From Streptomyces nigra (lineage in GTDB: Bacteria > Actinomycetota > Actinomycetes > Streptomycetales > Streptomycetaceae), in assembly GCF_003074055.1 (NCBI RefSeq), contig NZ_CP029043.1, forward strand, positions 3,650,501 through 3,714,500: a stretch of 64,000 bases of DNA, given 5' to 3'. This document shows, in pieces, positions 36,218 to 43,933 of this stretch (positions are counted from its first letter, which is position 1; every line of letters begins with the position of its first letter). Made by a program: the position numbers and the translations under genes. The notes beneath the pieces were generated by a model. That model was not told the origin of the DNA and did no database searches. It saw only the letters and a list, made by a program, of their open reading frames with translations.

Positions 36218-36233
36218 TCGAACATGCGTACGA
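36218..36233 (+). promoter_or_regulatory. Near-consensus SOS (LexA) box
   Basis: TCGAACATGCGTACGA matches the actinobacterial LexA palindrome TCGAAC-N4-GTTCGA with one mismatch. It ends 11 bases before the Prim-Pol ATG, so the promoter would be repressed by LexA. A second GAAC half-site lies at 36232. Confidence 0.55.
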
Positions 36234-36243
36234 ACATAGAGGC

Positions 36244-37110
36244 ATGGCCACCACCGACCGGCAGGCCACGACGCTGGCCCTCGCACACGCCCTGTCAGCC
36301 GCCGAACGCGGACTGGCCGTCATCCCCCTGTCCCGGACGAAGCTCCCGGCCCTGCGTTCCCCCCACCGCGACGACCCCGCGCCCACCCCCTGCCACGGTG
36401 AGTGCGGCCGCCCCGGCCACGGGGTCTACGACGCCACCACCGACCCCGCCCGCATCCGCGAACTGTTCGCCGCCGCCCCGTGGGCCACCGGCTACGGCAT
36501 CGCCTGCGGACTGCCGCCGCACCAGCTGATCGGCGTCGACCTGGACACCAAGTCCGACGCGGACTCCTCGGCCGCGCTGCGCGAGCTGGCGCTGCGGCAC
36601 CTGTTCACGATCCCGCCGACCGTCGTCGTCCTCACCCCGAGCGGCGGCCGGCACCTGTGGCTGACCGGGCCGCCGGACGTCGTCGTCCCCAACTCGGCGG
36701 GCCGGCTCGCGCCCGGCATCGACATCCGCGGCGCCGGCGGCTACCTGGTCGGCCCCGGCTCCCGCACCGAGCACGGCGTCTACCGCACCGCCCCCGGCAC
36801 CTCCCACATCGGCCCGGCGCCCTGCCCGCGCGCGCTGCTGCGCCTGCTGCTCCCCGCGCCGCGCCCGCACCACCCCACGCCCCCGTCGGCCGGCGGGCAC
36901 GGGCAGGGACTCGTGCAGTTCGTCATGGCGGCCCACGAGGGCCAGCGCAACACCCGCCTGTTCTGGGCGGCCTGCCGGGCGTACGAGGACGGCATCGGGC
37001 CCGGCCTGGTCGAACCCCTCGTCGAGGCGGCGCTCGACACCGGGCTGACCGAACGGGAGGCCCGCGCCACGATCGCCTCCGCGGCGCGCCTGACCGGCCA
37101 CCACCCGTAA
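36244..37110 (+). CDS. Chromosomal Prim-Pol domain protein
   Basis: A 288-residue protein with an N-terminal primase-polymerase domain. Metal ligands lie in LIGVDLDTKSDAD; TVVVLTPSGGRHLWLTGP and GIDIRGAGGYLVGPGS are the family motifs. A C-terminal helical domain ends the protein. The start at 36244 (ATG after AGAGGC) fits the domain. The adjacent SOS box suggests expression after DNA damage. It may be a remnant of an integrated plasmid, but no transfer genes are near. Confidence 0.82.
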   Translation: MATTDRQATTLALAHALSAAERGLAVIPLSRTKLPALRSPHRDDPAPTPCHGECGRPGHGVYDATTDPARIRELFAAAPWATGYGIACGLPPHQLIGVDLDTKSDADSSAALRELALRHLFTIPPTVVVLTPSGGRHLWLTGPPDVVVPNSAGRLAPGIDIRGAGGYLVGPGSRTEHGVYRTAPGTSHIGPAPCPRALLRLLLPAPRPHHPTPPSAGGHGQGLVQFVMAAHEGQRNTRLFWAACRAYEDGIGPGLVEPLVEAALDTGLTEREARATIASAARLTGHHP

Positions 37111-37165
37111 CCCCGGCGGCGAAAACGGGGCGACTCCCGCCGCACCCCCGCCCTACAGTCCCCCC

Positions 37166-37597
37166 ATGCCCCTGACCCGTGTCACCCTCACGTCCGGCCG
37201 CTCCCTCGACCTCACCCAACTGCGGCTGACCTCGACGTACGGCGGCATGCTGGAGGGCCACCCCTGCAAGCCGGTCGACGAGATGACGATCCGCGGCCTC
37301 CTGACCACCGCCGAGCGGACCCACCCGGGCATCCCGGTGCACCTCGTCCCGCCCGCACTGGAGCGGGACGACTCGAACGCGGGCCCCTTCGGCCCGGTCG
37401 AGACCCTGCCGCCCGTGGCCTGCGTGGGCTCCTTCCGCTCGACGGCCCTCGACCCCGCCCTCGACCCGGTTCTGCACCGCTCGGCGCTCACGGTCGTCTG
37501 GTTCCAGCCGACGGTCGACGTGCCGTCCGGCGACGACGCCGAGGAGTCGCTGCGGAGGATCGACTGGGAGTCCCTGGCACAGGACGACGAGCTGTAG
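37166..37597 (+). CDS. Conserved hypothetical protein
   Basis: A 143-residue soluble protein of a family seen in Streptomyces (TLTSGRSLDLTQLRLTSTYGGMLEGHPCKPVDEMTI...LVPPALERDD), mixed alpha/beta, with one cysteine pair. No motif of known function. It is divergent in character from the Prim-Pol gene and lies 55 bp after it. Confidence 0.6.
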   Translation: MPLTRVTLTSGRSLDLTQLRLTSTYGGMLEGHPCKPVDEMTIRGLLTTAERTHPGIPVHLVPPALERDDSNAGPFGPVETLPPVACVGSFRSTALDPALDPVLHRSALTVVWFQPTVDVPSGDDAEESLRRIDWESLAQDDEL

Positions 37598-37625
37598 CAC
37601 CTGTTCTCGTCGGTTGCGGGGCCTC

Positions 37626-37656
37626 TTGACCTGGAGCGCGCTCCAGACACCAGCAT
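37626..37656 (+). promoter_or_regulatory. MerR-type promoter/operator of the aldo/keto reductase gene
   Basis: A -35 TTGACC (37626-37631) overlaps a perfect palindrome CTGGAGCGCGCTCCAG (37631-37646). A weak -10 CAGCAT follows at 37651 with a 19-base spacing, the elongated spacer typical of MerR-regulated promoters. A transcript would start near the ATG at 37664, so the mRNA may be leaderless. Confidence 0.6.
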
Positions 37657-37663
37657 GACCGCC

Positions 37664-38602
37664 ATGACGACCGAGAACCCTCACATCGTCCTGGGCACCA
37701 TGGACTTCGGCACCCGCGTCGACCCCGACCGGGCCTTCGCGATCCTCGACTCCTTCGTCGCCGGAGGCGGGATCTGGCTGGACACGGCGAACTGCTACTC
37801 CTTCTGGAACGACCCCAGCGGTGTCGGCGGCGCGAGCGAGCGCGTGATCGGCGCGTGGCTCCGGGCCCGCCCCGGCGCGCGCGACGCGGTGCGGATCGCG
37901 ACGAAGGTCCGGCAGAACCCGCTCGTCCCGCACTCCTGGCCGCAGAGCGCCGAAGGGCTGTCCGCGCGGGCCGTCCACACCGGTGTGGAGGAGAGCCTCG
38001 GGCGCCTGGGCGTCGACCACGTCGACCTGCTGTGGGCGCACGCCGAGGACCGCACGGTGCCGTTGGAGGAGACGGTCGGCGCCCTCGGCGAGCTGGTCGC
38101 CAAGGGCGTGGCCCTGCGGATCGGCGCGGCGAACCACGCCGCCTGGCGCGTCGAACGCGCCCGGTCCCTGGCCCACGATCGGCACCTGGAGCCGTACACG
38201 GCCCTCCAACTACGCCACTCCCTCCTCCAGCCCCGCCCCCTCACCCCGCTCCCGGAGGCCGGCCACCGCCTCCTCACCACCGAGGACCTGGACCTCGCGC
38301 GATCGGAAGGGCTGGCGGTGTGGGCGTACAGCGCCCTGATCTGGGGTTCGTACGTACGCCCGGACAAGCCGCTCCCGGCGGCCTACGATCACCCCGGCAC
38401 GGCGCGGGTGCTGGCCGTCCTGGACGAGGTGGCCGCCGACCTGTCGGCGACACGGAACCAGGTGGTCCTGGCATGGCTGATGCGCCAGAACATCGACCCC
38501 ATAGTCGGCGCGAGCCGCGTGGAACAGATGGAGGAAGCGCTGGCCGCCCGCGAACTACACCTCACCGAGACCCACATGACCCGCTTCGAGGAAGCCCGAT
38601 GA
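37664..38602 (+). CDS. Aldo/keto reductase
   Basis: A 312-residue TIM-barrel NADPH-dependent reductase. It has the catalytic-type ANCYSFWNDPSGVGGASERVIGAWL block (the Tyr is within ANCYSF), a later VDHVDLLWAHAED and the NADP-binding WALMRQN...IVGAS pattern of the family. ATG at 37664 is preferred over 37655 because the promoter would initiate there. The MerR gene follows 19 bases downstream in the same operon. Confidence 0.83.
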   Translation: MTTENPHIVLGTMDFGTRVDPDRAFAILDSFVAGGGIWLDTANCYSFWNDPSGVGGASERVIGAWLRARPGARDAVRIATKVRQNPLVPHSWPQSAEGLSARAVHTGVEESLGRLGVDHVDLLWAHAEDRTVPLEETVGALGELVAKGVALRIGAANHAAWRVERARSLAHDRHLEPYTALQLRHSLLQPRPLTPLPEAGHRLLTTEDLDLARSEGLAVWAYSALIWGSYVRPDKPLPAAYDHPGTARVLAVLDEVAADLSATRNQVVLAWLMRQNIDPIVGASRVEQMEEALAARELHLTETHMTRFEEAR

Positions 38603-38621
38603 CTCCCTGGAGCCAGCCCTG

Positions 38622-38969
38622 ATGACCACAGTCAGCCCGGCAACGGCCGCCGAACGCACCGGCGTCTCCCTCGACACCCTGCGCTACTACGAGCGCGAGG
38701 GCCTGATCGGCCCGATCCGGCGCTCGCCCGGCGGACACCGGGAGTACACCGAGGACGACCTGTTCTGGATCGGCCTGGTCACCTGCTTCCGCGACGCGGG
38801 CCTCGGCATCGCGGACCTGCGCGAGTTCGTCGCGATGCTCCGCGCCGACCACCCCCCGCACCACCGCGTCGCCTTCCTCCGCGACCGCCGCGCCGCCCTG
38901 GAACAACGCGTGGAGTCCCTGCGCCGGGCGATCGCCGTCCTGGACGACAAGATCGCCTACTACAGCTGA
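38622..38969 (+). CDS. MerR-family transcriptional regulator
   Basis: A 115-residue activator with the MerR HTH (AERTGVSLDTLRYYEREGLIGPIRRSPGGHREY) and a coiled-coil dimer helix. It lies in the same operon as the aldo/keto reductase whose promoter carries its presumed operator, so it probably activates that gene in response to an unknown inducer. Confidence 0.88.
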   Translation: MTTVSPATAAERTGVSLDTLRYYEREGLIGPIRRSPGGHREYTEDDLFWIGLVTCFRDAGLGIADLREFVAMLRADHPPHHRVAFLRDRRAALEQRVESLRRAIAVLDDKIAYYS

Positions 38970-39007
38970 AGCCCAGGACATACAGAAGACCGGGAGGCCG
39001 CACCCAG

Positions 39008-39346
39008 GTGGGTCTGGAACTGGAACTGCACTCGATGCGGCCGGCACGCGACTGGCACGCGTCCCGGGCGACACTCCTGCGCGGCTCGTACGACCTCGGG
39101 AACGCGCTGGCGGACGCGCTCGGCTCCCTCCATCTCCTCGGAGTGCCCGGGCGGCTCGCCGCGATCGACCCGTACCGGGACACCGTGATGAACGAGCAGG
39201 AGGCGGCCGTCGCTCTCGGCGAGATCCCGGACCTGCGGAAACGCTGCGGTGACGAGCGTCGGCGCGCCGCGCTGGACGAGCTGGCGCTCCTGCTGGAGGC
39301 GTGCGCCGCCACCCCCGGCAGCCACCTGTGGTTCCAGGGGGACTGA
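39008..39346 (+). CDS. Small conserved hypothetical protein
   Basis: A 112-residue soluble protein, GTG start after GGGAGG. Largely helical (LRGSYDLGNALADALGSLHLLG...RRAALDELALLLEACAATPG) with no recognised motif. It is convergent with the YdeI-like gene, 20 bp apart. Confidence 0.55.
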   Translation: MGLELELHSMRPARDWHASRATLLRGSYDLGNALADALGSLHLLGVPGRLAAIDPYRDTVMNEQEAAVALGEIPDLRKRCGDERRRAALDELALLLEACAATPGSHLWFQGD

Positions 39347-39366
39347 GGCGGACCTCCTCCCCGGGG

Positions 39367-39990
39367 CTACGGGTGCGGCTTCTCGCCCTTCGCCAGCATC
39401 GTCACGTACTTCTCGATGCGGCGGGCCCGGGTCTCGGGCCGCTTGGCGTCCTGAACGCGATAGAGGATCGCGAAGCGGTTCGTGCGATTCAGGGTCTCGA
39501 AGAACTCCGCCGCGGCGGGCTCGGCGGCCAGGGCCGCGGCGAGGTCGTCCGGCACGGTGGCGGTGCGCGGGCTGTCGTAGGCCGCGTCCCAGCGGCCGTC
39601 CGCCGTGGCCCGGTCGATCTCGGCCTGCCCGGGCGGCCGCATCCGGCCCTGTTCGATCAGGGCGGCGACCTTGTCCCGATTGATCTTCGACCACCTGCTG
39701 CGCGCCGTGCGCGGCCCGAACCGCTGCAGCCACCACTCGTCGTCCATCGCGGCCTTCTGCCCGTCGATCCAGCCGTAGCAGAGGGCCACGTCGAGCGCCT
39801 GGGCATAGTCCAACGCGACGACTCCGGGCGCTTTCTTGCGCAGCTTGAGCCAGATGCCGGGCGAGACGGCGTGATTCTCACCGAGCCACGCCTGAAACGC
39901 CTCGGCGGATTCGAACGCGACGGTCTCCAAGTCCTGAGCCACCCCCTCAGCGAACCACAACCGCCCCACCGCCATGAAGGGTTCAAGCAT
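39367..39990 (-). CDS. YdeI/OmpD-associated family protein (DUF1905/YdhG-like)
   Basis: A 207-residue protein with the YdeI pattern: VSPGIWLKLRKKAPGVVALDYAQALDVALCYGWIDGQK near residue 45 and PDDLAAALAAEPAAAEFFETLNRTNRFAILYRVQDAKRPETRARRIEKYV at the end. The family is widespread and lacks a defined biochemical role. ATG at 39990 follows GGAG by 11 bases; the longer upstream ORF is arginine-rich noise. Confidence 0.82.
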   Translation of the reverse strand: MLEPFMAVGRLWFAEGVAQDLETVAFESAEAFQAWLGENHAVSPGIWLKLRKKAPGVVALDYAQALDVALCYGWIDGQKAAMDDEWWLQRFGPRTARSRWSKINRDKVAALIEQGRMRPPGQAEIDRATADGRWDAAYDSPRTATVPDDLAAALAAEPAAAEFFETLNRTNRFAILYRVQDAKRPETRARRIEKYVTMLAKGEKPHP

Positions 39991-40034
39991 GATTCGGGCA
40001 GCTCCAGGTGAGCCCTGACGACACTTGCGCAGGG

Positions 40035-40310
40035 TTACGGGACGGCGCCGTCGGCGACGCAGTAGGCGACGTAAAGGCCGTACATGACGAGAAGAGCGCC
40101 GAGGAATCGCGTCCATCCAGGCAGGGCACGACGGTGGTGCGCGTTCACCATGCGCCGCAGACGTACGACGGTGGAAACAGCACCGAGCACGGCGACGGCG
40201 GTGAACAGCCAGAACGGGATGGACCGGTCGTCCACCGGCGCCTTCTCCACGCCCGCATCGGCGATGAGGAGCAGCACGTAGGGGGATGTACTGCGTCGGG
40301 CTGAAGGCAT
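40035..40310 (-). CDS. Small two-helix membrane protein
   Basis: A 91-residue protein with hydrophobic segments FWLFTAVAVLGAVSTVVRL and FLGALLVMYGLYVAYCVADG. No signature. ATG 40310 is chosen over the upstream ORF. Confidence 0.5.
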   Translation of the reverse strand: MPSARRSTSPYVLLLIADAGVEKAPVDDRSIPFWLFTAVAVLGAVSTVVRLRRMVNAHHRRALPGWTRFLGALLVMYGLYVAYCVADGAVP

Positions 40311-40382
40311 CACGGATCTCTTCAGGCCTGTGGGACTCGATCGTTTGGTCACTCCGGACGTGCACTTGGGTGCGGATACGGC

Positions 40383-40418
40383 GTGCGCCCCACGGCAGGG
40401 AGAGACCGTGAGGCGCAC
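40383..40418. terminator. Hairpin in the 350-bp gap before the secreted cationic protein
   Basis: Arms GTGCGCC.CACGG and CCGTG.GGCGCAC (13 bases, one mismatch) with a ten-base loop. The rest of 40311-40664 shows no gene; its end carries the GAGGGGGA ribosome site of the next gene. Confidence 0.55.
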
Positions 40419-40664
40419 GTGGGGCAGTAGCCCGTCAGGGCCGCGTCACGGGCTCGGCTGATTGTTCGGTGCCGCTGGGCGCGGGCCGGAACCGAATGAA
40501 CGGCCGCGCCAAGTACCTCAGATGATCCTCAGCTCTGTTGATGGTCGTCGCCCTGCTCGGCGATGATCACCATGCTTCCGCGCCCAACTCGCCCCTGACC
40601 AGGGCAATCACGGTGGCGCGCGGAATGCGAACACCTTTCACATGAACAGAGGGGGAACCTCAGC

Positions 40665-41249
40665 ATGTCTGCCTTCATCAGCTCGCAGACCGGCGCTCCG
40701 CTCCGACGCCGATCCATGATGGTGGCCGGAATCGCCGCTGCCGCCGTCTTCGTCACGACCGGCGCCGCCCACGCCGCCCCGGCCCAGCCGCGATCCGAGG
40801 CCGCGGCGTCGCCCGTCGTCCTGTCGTCGCTGGACGGCATCGGCACGGAGGACGAGGTCCTGGCCGGTATCGAGGAGGCGCTGAGCCTCTTCACGGAGAT
40901 CCCGGACGAGGTGCTGGCTCAGGGCGAGGACGCCACCGAGCAGTGGCTGAACGAGCGCATAGCCAAGACCAGCGGAAAGCGGTCCTTCAACGCGGGCGGT
41001 TGTGCGCGCGGAATCCTGCTCGCCGTCGGTTCCAACATTTTCGCCGTCGCCAAGATCTACAAGATGAAGAAGGCGATCGACAAGCTCGGCGGCATCAAGA
41101 AGGTCGTCGCCAAGATCCGCTCCAAGAAGAAGGCGGGCAAGACCTTCAAGAAGGGAATCATGGAGGTCTTCGAGGAGGCCGGTTCCGGTCTCGGCGGCAT
41201 CGCTGCGGAGATTCTCGGCATCGACGGTGTCATCAAGAACTGCTGGTGA
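40665..41249 (+). CDS. Secreted cationic protein (candidate antimicrobial precursor)
   Basis: A 194-residue exported protein. A signal peptide (residues 1-38, cleavage near AHA-APA) is followed by an acidic propeptide-like segment (about 45-105), then GGCARG and a strongly basic helical C-terminus of about 85 residues (KIYKMKKAIDKLGGIKKVVAKI, SKKKAGKTFKKG) ending in NCW. The two cysteines could form one disulfide. An acidic leader with a GG before a cationic amphipathic region is reminiscent of bacteriocin precursors. It matches no family I know. The next gene is a small membrane protein. Confidence 0.6.
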   Translation: MSAFISSQTGAPLRRRSMMVAGIAAAAVFVTTGAAHAAPAQPRSEAAASPVVLSSLDGIGTEDEVLAGIEEALSLFTEIPDEVLAQGEDATEQWLNERIAKTSGKRSFNAGGCARGILLAVGSNIFAVAKIYKMKKAIDKLGGIKKVVAKIRSKKKAGKTFKKGIMEVFEEAGSGLGGIAAEILGIDGVIKNCW

Positions 41250-41282
41250 CGAGTTCGTCGACGAAAGCGAGGTGCACTGATC

Positions 41283-41672
41283 ATGGACATCACAGCAAGC
41301 GTCCTGCGCTGGGGATTCTTCGCAGCCGGAACGATCCTGCTCGTCTCTTTCGCCTTCGCCGCTGTGCGCCGTCACCGCGACGGAGCCCGCTTCGGTGAGC
41401 TCGCCGAACTGATGGAGCGTGAGTGGTTCAGCGCCGGCAAGGTGTTCTTCACCGTGTTGGCCGGGCTCGCGGGCTCGTATCTCGCGGCATACGTGGGCGG
41501 GACCCGCGGCCCGCTGTCGGAAAGCGTCCCGATCCTGTTCCCGCTGGGGATCGTCGCGGCATTCGTGGTCTGCCGCACGACCATGAGGGGCGAGCGTGAA
41601 CCTCTGCGAGTCAAAGCACTGGTGCTGCTGGCCGCACCGCTGCCACTCGGTGCGGTGATGACGGGCTGGTAG
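41283..41672 (+). CDS. Small membrane protein, candidate immunity partner
   Basis: A 129-residue protein with four hydrophobic segments (FFAAGTILLVSFAFAAV, VFFTVLAGLAGSYLAAYVG, SVPILFPLGIVAAFVVC, ALVLLAAPLPLGAVM). It lies 33 bp downstream of the secreted cationic protein on the same strand, in the position usually taken by an immunity gene, which is inference only. Confidence 0.55.
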   Translation: MDITASVLRWGFFAAGTILLVSFAFAAVRRHRDGARFGELAELMEREWFSAGKVFFTVLAGLAGSYLAAYVGGTRGPLSESVPILFPLGIVAAFVVCRTTMRGEREPLRVKALVLLAAPLPLGAVMTGW

Positions 41673-41693
41673 CAGCCGACTGTGCGGGCATAC

Positions 41694-41790
41694 GAACGGC
41701 CCCCGACCAGCGATCCGGTCGGGGGCCGTTCACGTGCGACGGGCATGGGGTTCGAACCCCGGTGATTGTCGCCGCCACGCGCTCCCGGAT
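41694..41790 (-). repeat. Degenerate oldest copy of the tRNA-Ser(UGA) 3' end with terminator
   Basis: The hairpin GAACGGCCCCCGACC/GGTCGGGGGCCGTTC (41694-41731) and the following T-arm-like ATGGGGTTCGAACCCC and GTCGCCGCCACG match the copies at 41861-41963 and 43726-43823 at reduced identity. Confidence 0.65.
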
Positions 41791-41860
41791 CGGGGTCACC
41801 CCTCTCCGCACCCGAGTGAGGAACCACGGGGAGCGCCGGGCAGTCCGGTAGCCGGACACA

Positions 41861-41963
41861 CGAACGGCCCCTGACCGAGTCGCCTGGTCAGGGGCCGTTC
41901 GCCTGCGGTGGGTGTGGGATTTGAACCCACGGTGACGTCGCCGCCACGACGGTTTTCAAGACC
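41861..41963 (-). repeat. Duplicated 3' end of tRNA-Ser(UGA), att-like (left)
   Basis: 41884-41963 is identical over 80 bp to 43744-43823. The copy contains the hairpin (CGAACGGCCCCTGACC...), T-arm and variable arm but no 5' half, so it is a displaced tRNA end from an integration event. Confidence 0.9.
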
Positions 41964-42339
41964 TTTCGGAGGTCTGGCGGGATCTCCGCTTCCATGCTGG
42001 TCAGACGGGCGAAAGCGGGCCACCGCAGTCGCAGCCGTCCTTGCCGTGCCCTCTACGTGCCCCAAGCCCGCGACCGTGCCCGCTCAACCGCCGGTCACAG
42101 CAGGCACGATCACCGCGGCGACAGCGGACAGCAGCCCGCCTATGGCGAGAGCACCATTGAACTTCTCCTTGGCCGTTGGAAACACGGAGCGACTGACGTT
42201 CCCGACCTTGCTGCGCTTCTCGCGCGAGCTCCTGGAAGACCTCGGCGTCGACGTGGCGTCAGTCCTGCTGATCAGCAAGCCCTATGAGGAGAGGCGGGCC
42301 TACGCCACCGCCCGAAAGCTCTAGCCCGAGGTGGAGGTC

Positions 42340-42567
42340 GTGAGTGCCTCCACGCCGATGACGCTGGACGAGTACGTCGACTCCATCGGGGACGCCCGCT
42401 TGGTGATCGACATGCTCGTCGGCGCACTCCAGCGACTGCTGATCTACCCCGAGCAGGGCTTCATGATCAGCCAGCCCGTGCCCGACGACGTCCGCGAGGC
42501 ATACGAGCGGCTGTGCCATGCGGGCTTCACCAGCCGACTGCTGGCTACCGATCGGCCTTCCGCCTGA
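42340..42567 (+). CDS. Small hypothetical protein of the islet
   Basis: A 75-residue acidic, helical protein (MTLDEYVDSIGDARLVIDMLVGALQRLLIYPEQ). GTG at 42340 follows GGAGG closely, and an in-frame ATG lies at 42358. Function is unknown. Confidence 0.45.
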   Translation: MSASTPMTLDEYVDSIGDARLVIDMLVGALQRLLIYPEQGFMISQPVPDDVREAYERLCHAGFTSRLLATDRPSA

Positions 42568-42870
42568 GCATTGCGTCTCGGGCCCTCAGTCAAGAGCTGT
42601 TACAGGTTTCTCTACCTCATCAAGCCCCGGCTGCGCTCCGCTCCGCCGGGCGCGCTTTCCGGCTTCGCTCCGGGCGACGCTCCTGCCTTCGGCCCGCTCC
42701 GCCCGCGCTGCGCCGACGCGCGCCCACGAGTGGATAGGGCCGGAAGCCATGAGTCGATCACCGCACAGAACGGCGCGCGGTCAAGACGATGCCTCCGGCG
42801 GGGATCGGCCGGCACCGGGATGGAGGGGGCGCCGTTCCCGGCCGCGGGTGCGTAGTGGCGTGCGCGGGGT

Positions 42871-43020
42871 GCTCCCATCCCGTCCACCGTCGACCCAGGC
42901 AGAGCCGAGCAGACGCGGCCCCTGGCGTCCAGGTCGTTCGTACAGTGGCGCGCTCCACCTGGACGCCAGGAACCACGCCCGCTCCACGGTGTGTGGGTCG
43001 ACGGCGGACGGGATGGGAGC
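42871..43020. repeat. Dispersed hairpin repeat, complete copy
   Basis: Two 64-base arms (42871-42934 and 42957-43020) pair, with outer 27 bases nearly exact and inner 14 exact, around a 22-base centre. One arm and the centre recur at 12961-13046. The region 42568-43191 has no supported gene otherwise. Confidence 0.8.
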
Positions 43021-43191
43021 GGGGGTGAGTGGTGGCTGAGGCGGTGGCCACGCGTCGCCTTGGTCCGAGCCAAGAGGGTCCCGCGGTCTGCAAGCGGGGA
43101 TGTAGCCCGACAGGTTCCGGCATTGTGCCCCGTGGTTGAGCGCTGAGATCATTACGGCGAGTGCCTAGGAGAAGGCGCCGGGGAGGGTCGT

Positions 43192-43434
43192 GTGTCGTCC
43201 GTCGTTCTTCCAGTCGTTCTCGTGGTGGCATTGATACTGGGTGTAACCGGTGTATTGGCCATGACGACTGGGCACATCGCACTCTCTTGGGTGCGCAAGA
43301 AAGTGAAACAGCCTCGCATATGGGGTGCTGGGACGTTGCTGATCGCGGCGAGCCTCACGGCGGCGTGGCTGGTGCCCTTCCATGGCCAGAGCCTGCTTAT
43401 GCTGGCTGGTCTCGTGCTGATTTGGCGGGCCTAG
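43192..43434 (+). CDS. Small membrane protein of the islet
   Basis: An 80-residue protein with two or three hydrophobic segments (VVLPVVLVVALILGVTGVLA, GAGTLLIAASLTAAWLVPF, LLMLAGLVLIWRA). GTG at 43192 follows GGGAGGG. Function is unknown. Confidence 0.5.
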   Translation: MSSVVLPVVLVVALILGVTGVLAMTTGHIALSWVRKKVKQPRIWGAGTLLIAASLTAAWLVPFHGQSLLMLAGLVLIWRA

Positions 43435-43765
43435 GGCTGGCGACATCGGGAGACGCCCCGAGAGGCTGATCTGTCAAGAACGGGTCTGACACCTGACACC
43501 AACAGCTGACACCAACAGCGGCGAACACGACCGCACGAGAGCGGCCCCCAGCGGTCGGCAGACCGTCGTAGGGCTGGGATCCCTCTAATCCCAGGGAGCC
43601 CGTGATCGACCTGATAAGGATGCGGGCCGAACTCAAAGCCTGTGCGCGGTTGTGCCCCACCCGTGCCCGATAGACCGGGAACTCACGGGGAACTGCGGTC
43701 GCCAACAGGCAACCTGCATGGCGAAGGCCCCTGACTGATTCAGCTGGTCAGGGGCCGTTCGCCTG
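43435..43765. other. Gap in the islet with a 13-bp tandem repeat
   Basis: No gene seen. CTGACACCAACAG occurs twice in tandem at 43493-43518. A terminator hairpin GGCCCCTGAC/GTCAGGGGCC (43726-43756) precedes the tRNA. Confidence 0.6.
43726..43756 (-). terminator. Terminator of tRNA-Ser(UGA)
   Basis: Stem GGCCCCTGAC/GTCAGGGGCC with an 11-base loop, just past the tRNA 3' end. Confidence 0.7.
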
Positions 43766-43852
43766 CGGTGGGTGTGGGATTTGAACCCACGGTGACGTCG
43801 CCGCCACGACGGTTTTCAAGACCGTTCCCTTAGGCCGCTCGGGCAACCCACC
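43766..43852 (-). tRNA. tRNA-Ser (anticodon UGA)
   Basis: An 87-base class II cloverleaf on the minus strand: acceptor GGTGGGT/ACCCACC, anticodon loop CTTGAAA giving TGA, long variable arm, T-arm GGTTCAAATCC, discriminator G, no CCA. Its 3' 58 bases are part of the 80-bp duplication. Confidence 0.95.
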
Positions 43853-43933
43853 CCGCTCCGCCCACCGGGGCGGAGCGGGTACAGCGTACCGGCCTGGTGC
43901 GGTGTGCGGGGTGCGTGGGGCCCGGCCCGGGGA

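Larger units (their letters stand above)
41673..42339. other. Gap with tRNA-end copies; the rest has no supported gene
   Basis: Besides the two tRNA-end copies, 41964-42339 includes a possible frame fragment ending at 42324 (LLRFSRELLEDLGVDVASVLLI) without a credible start, likely a gene remnant. Confidence 0.4.
41964..43823. mobile_element. 1.86-kb islet between duplicated tRNA-Ser ends (element remnant)
   Basis: The segment is framed by the 80-bp exact tRNA repeat. It has no integrase or transfer gene, two or three small reading frames, a dispersed hairpin and a repeat related to the larger AICE's end sites. It is probably a decayed integrative element. Confidence 0.75.

Noticed and set aside
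40665..41249. Known lantibiotic or lactococcin precursor
   Set aside because: No modification enzyme is nearby and no family motif is visible, so only a general secreted cationic protein is claimed.
41748..41790. Complete extra tRNA gene
   Set aside because: Only the T-arm and variable-arm part survives; it is a degenerate copy of the tRNA-Ser end.
42612..43073. Overlapping 80-170-residue frames in the islet
   Set aside because: They are created by the long hairpin repeat and mirrored on both strands.
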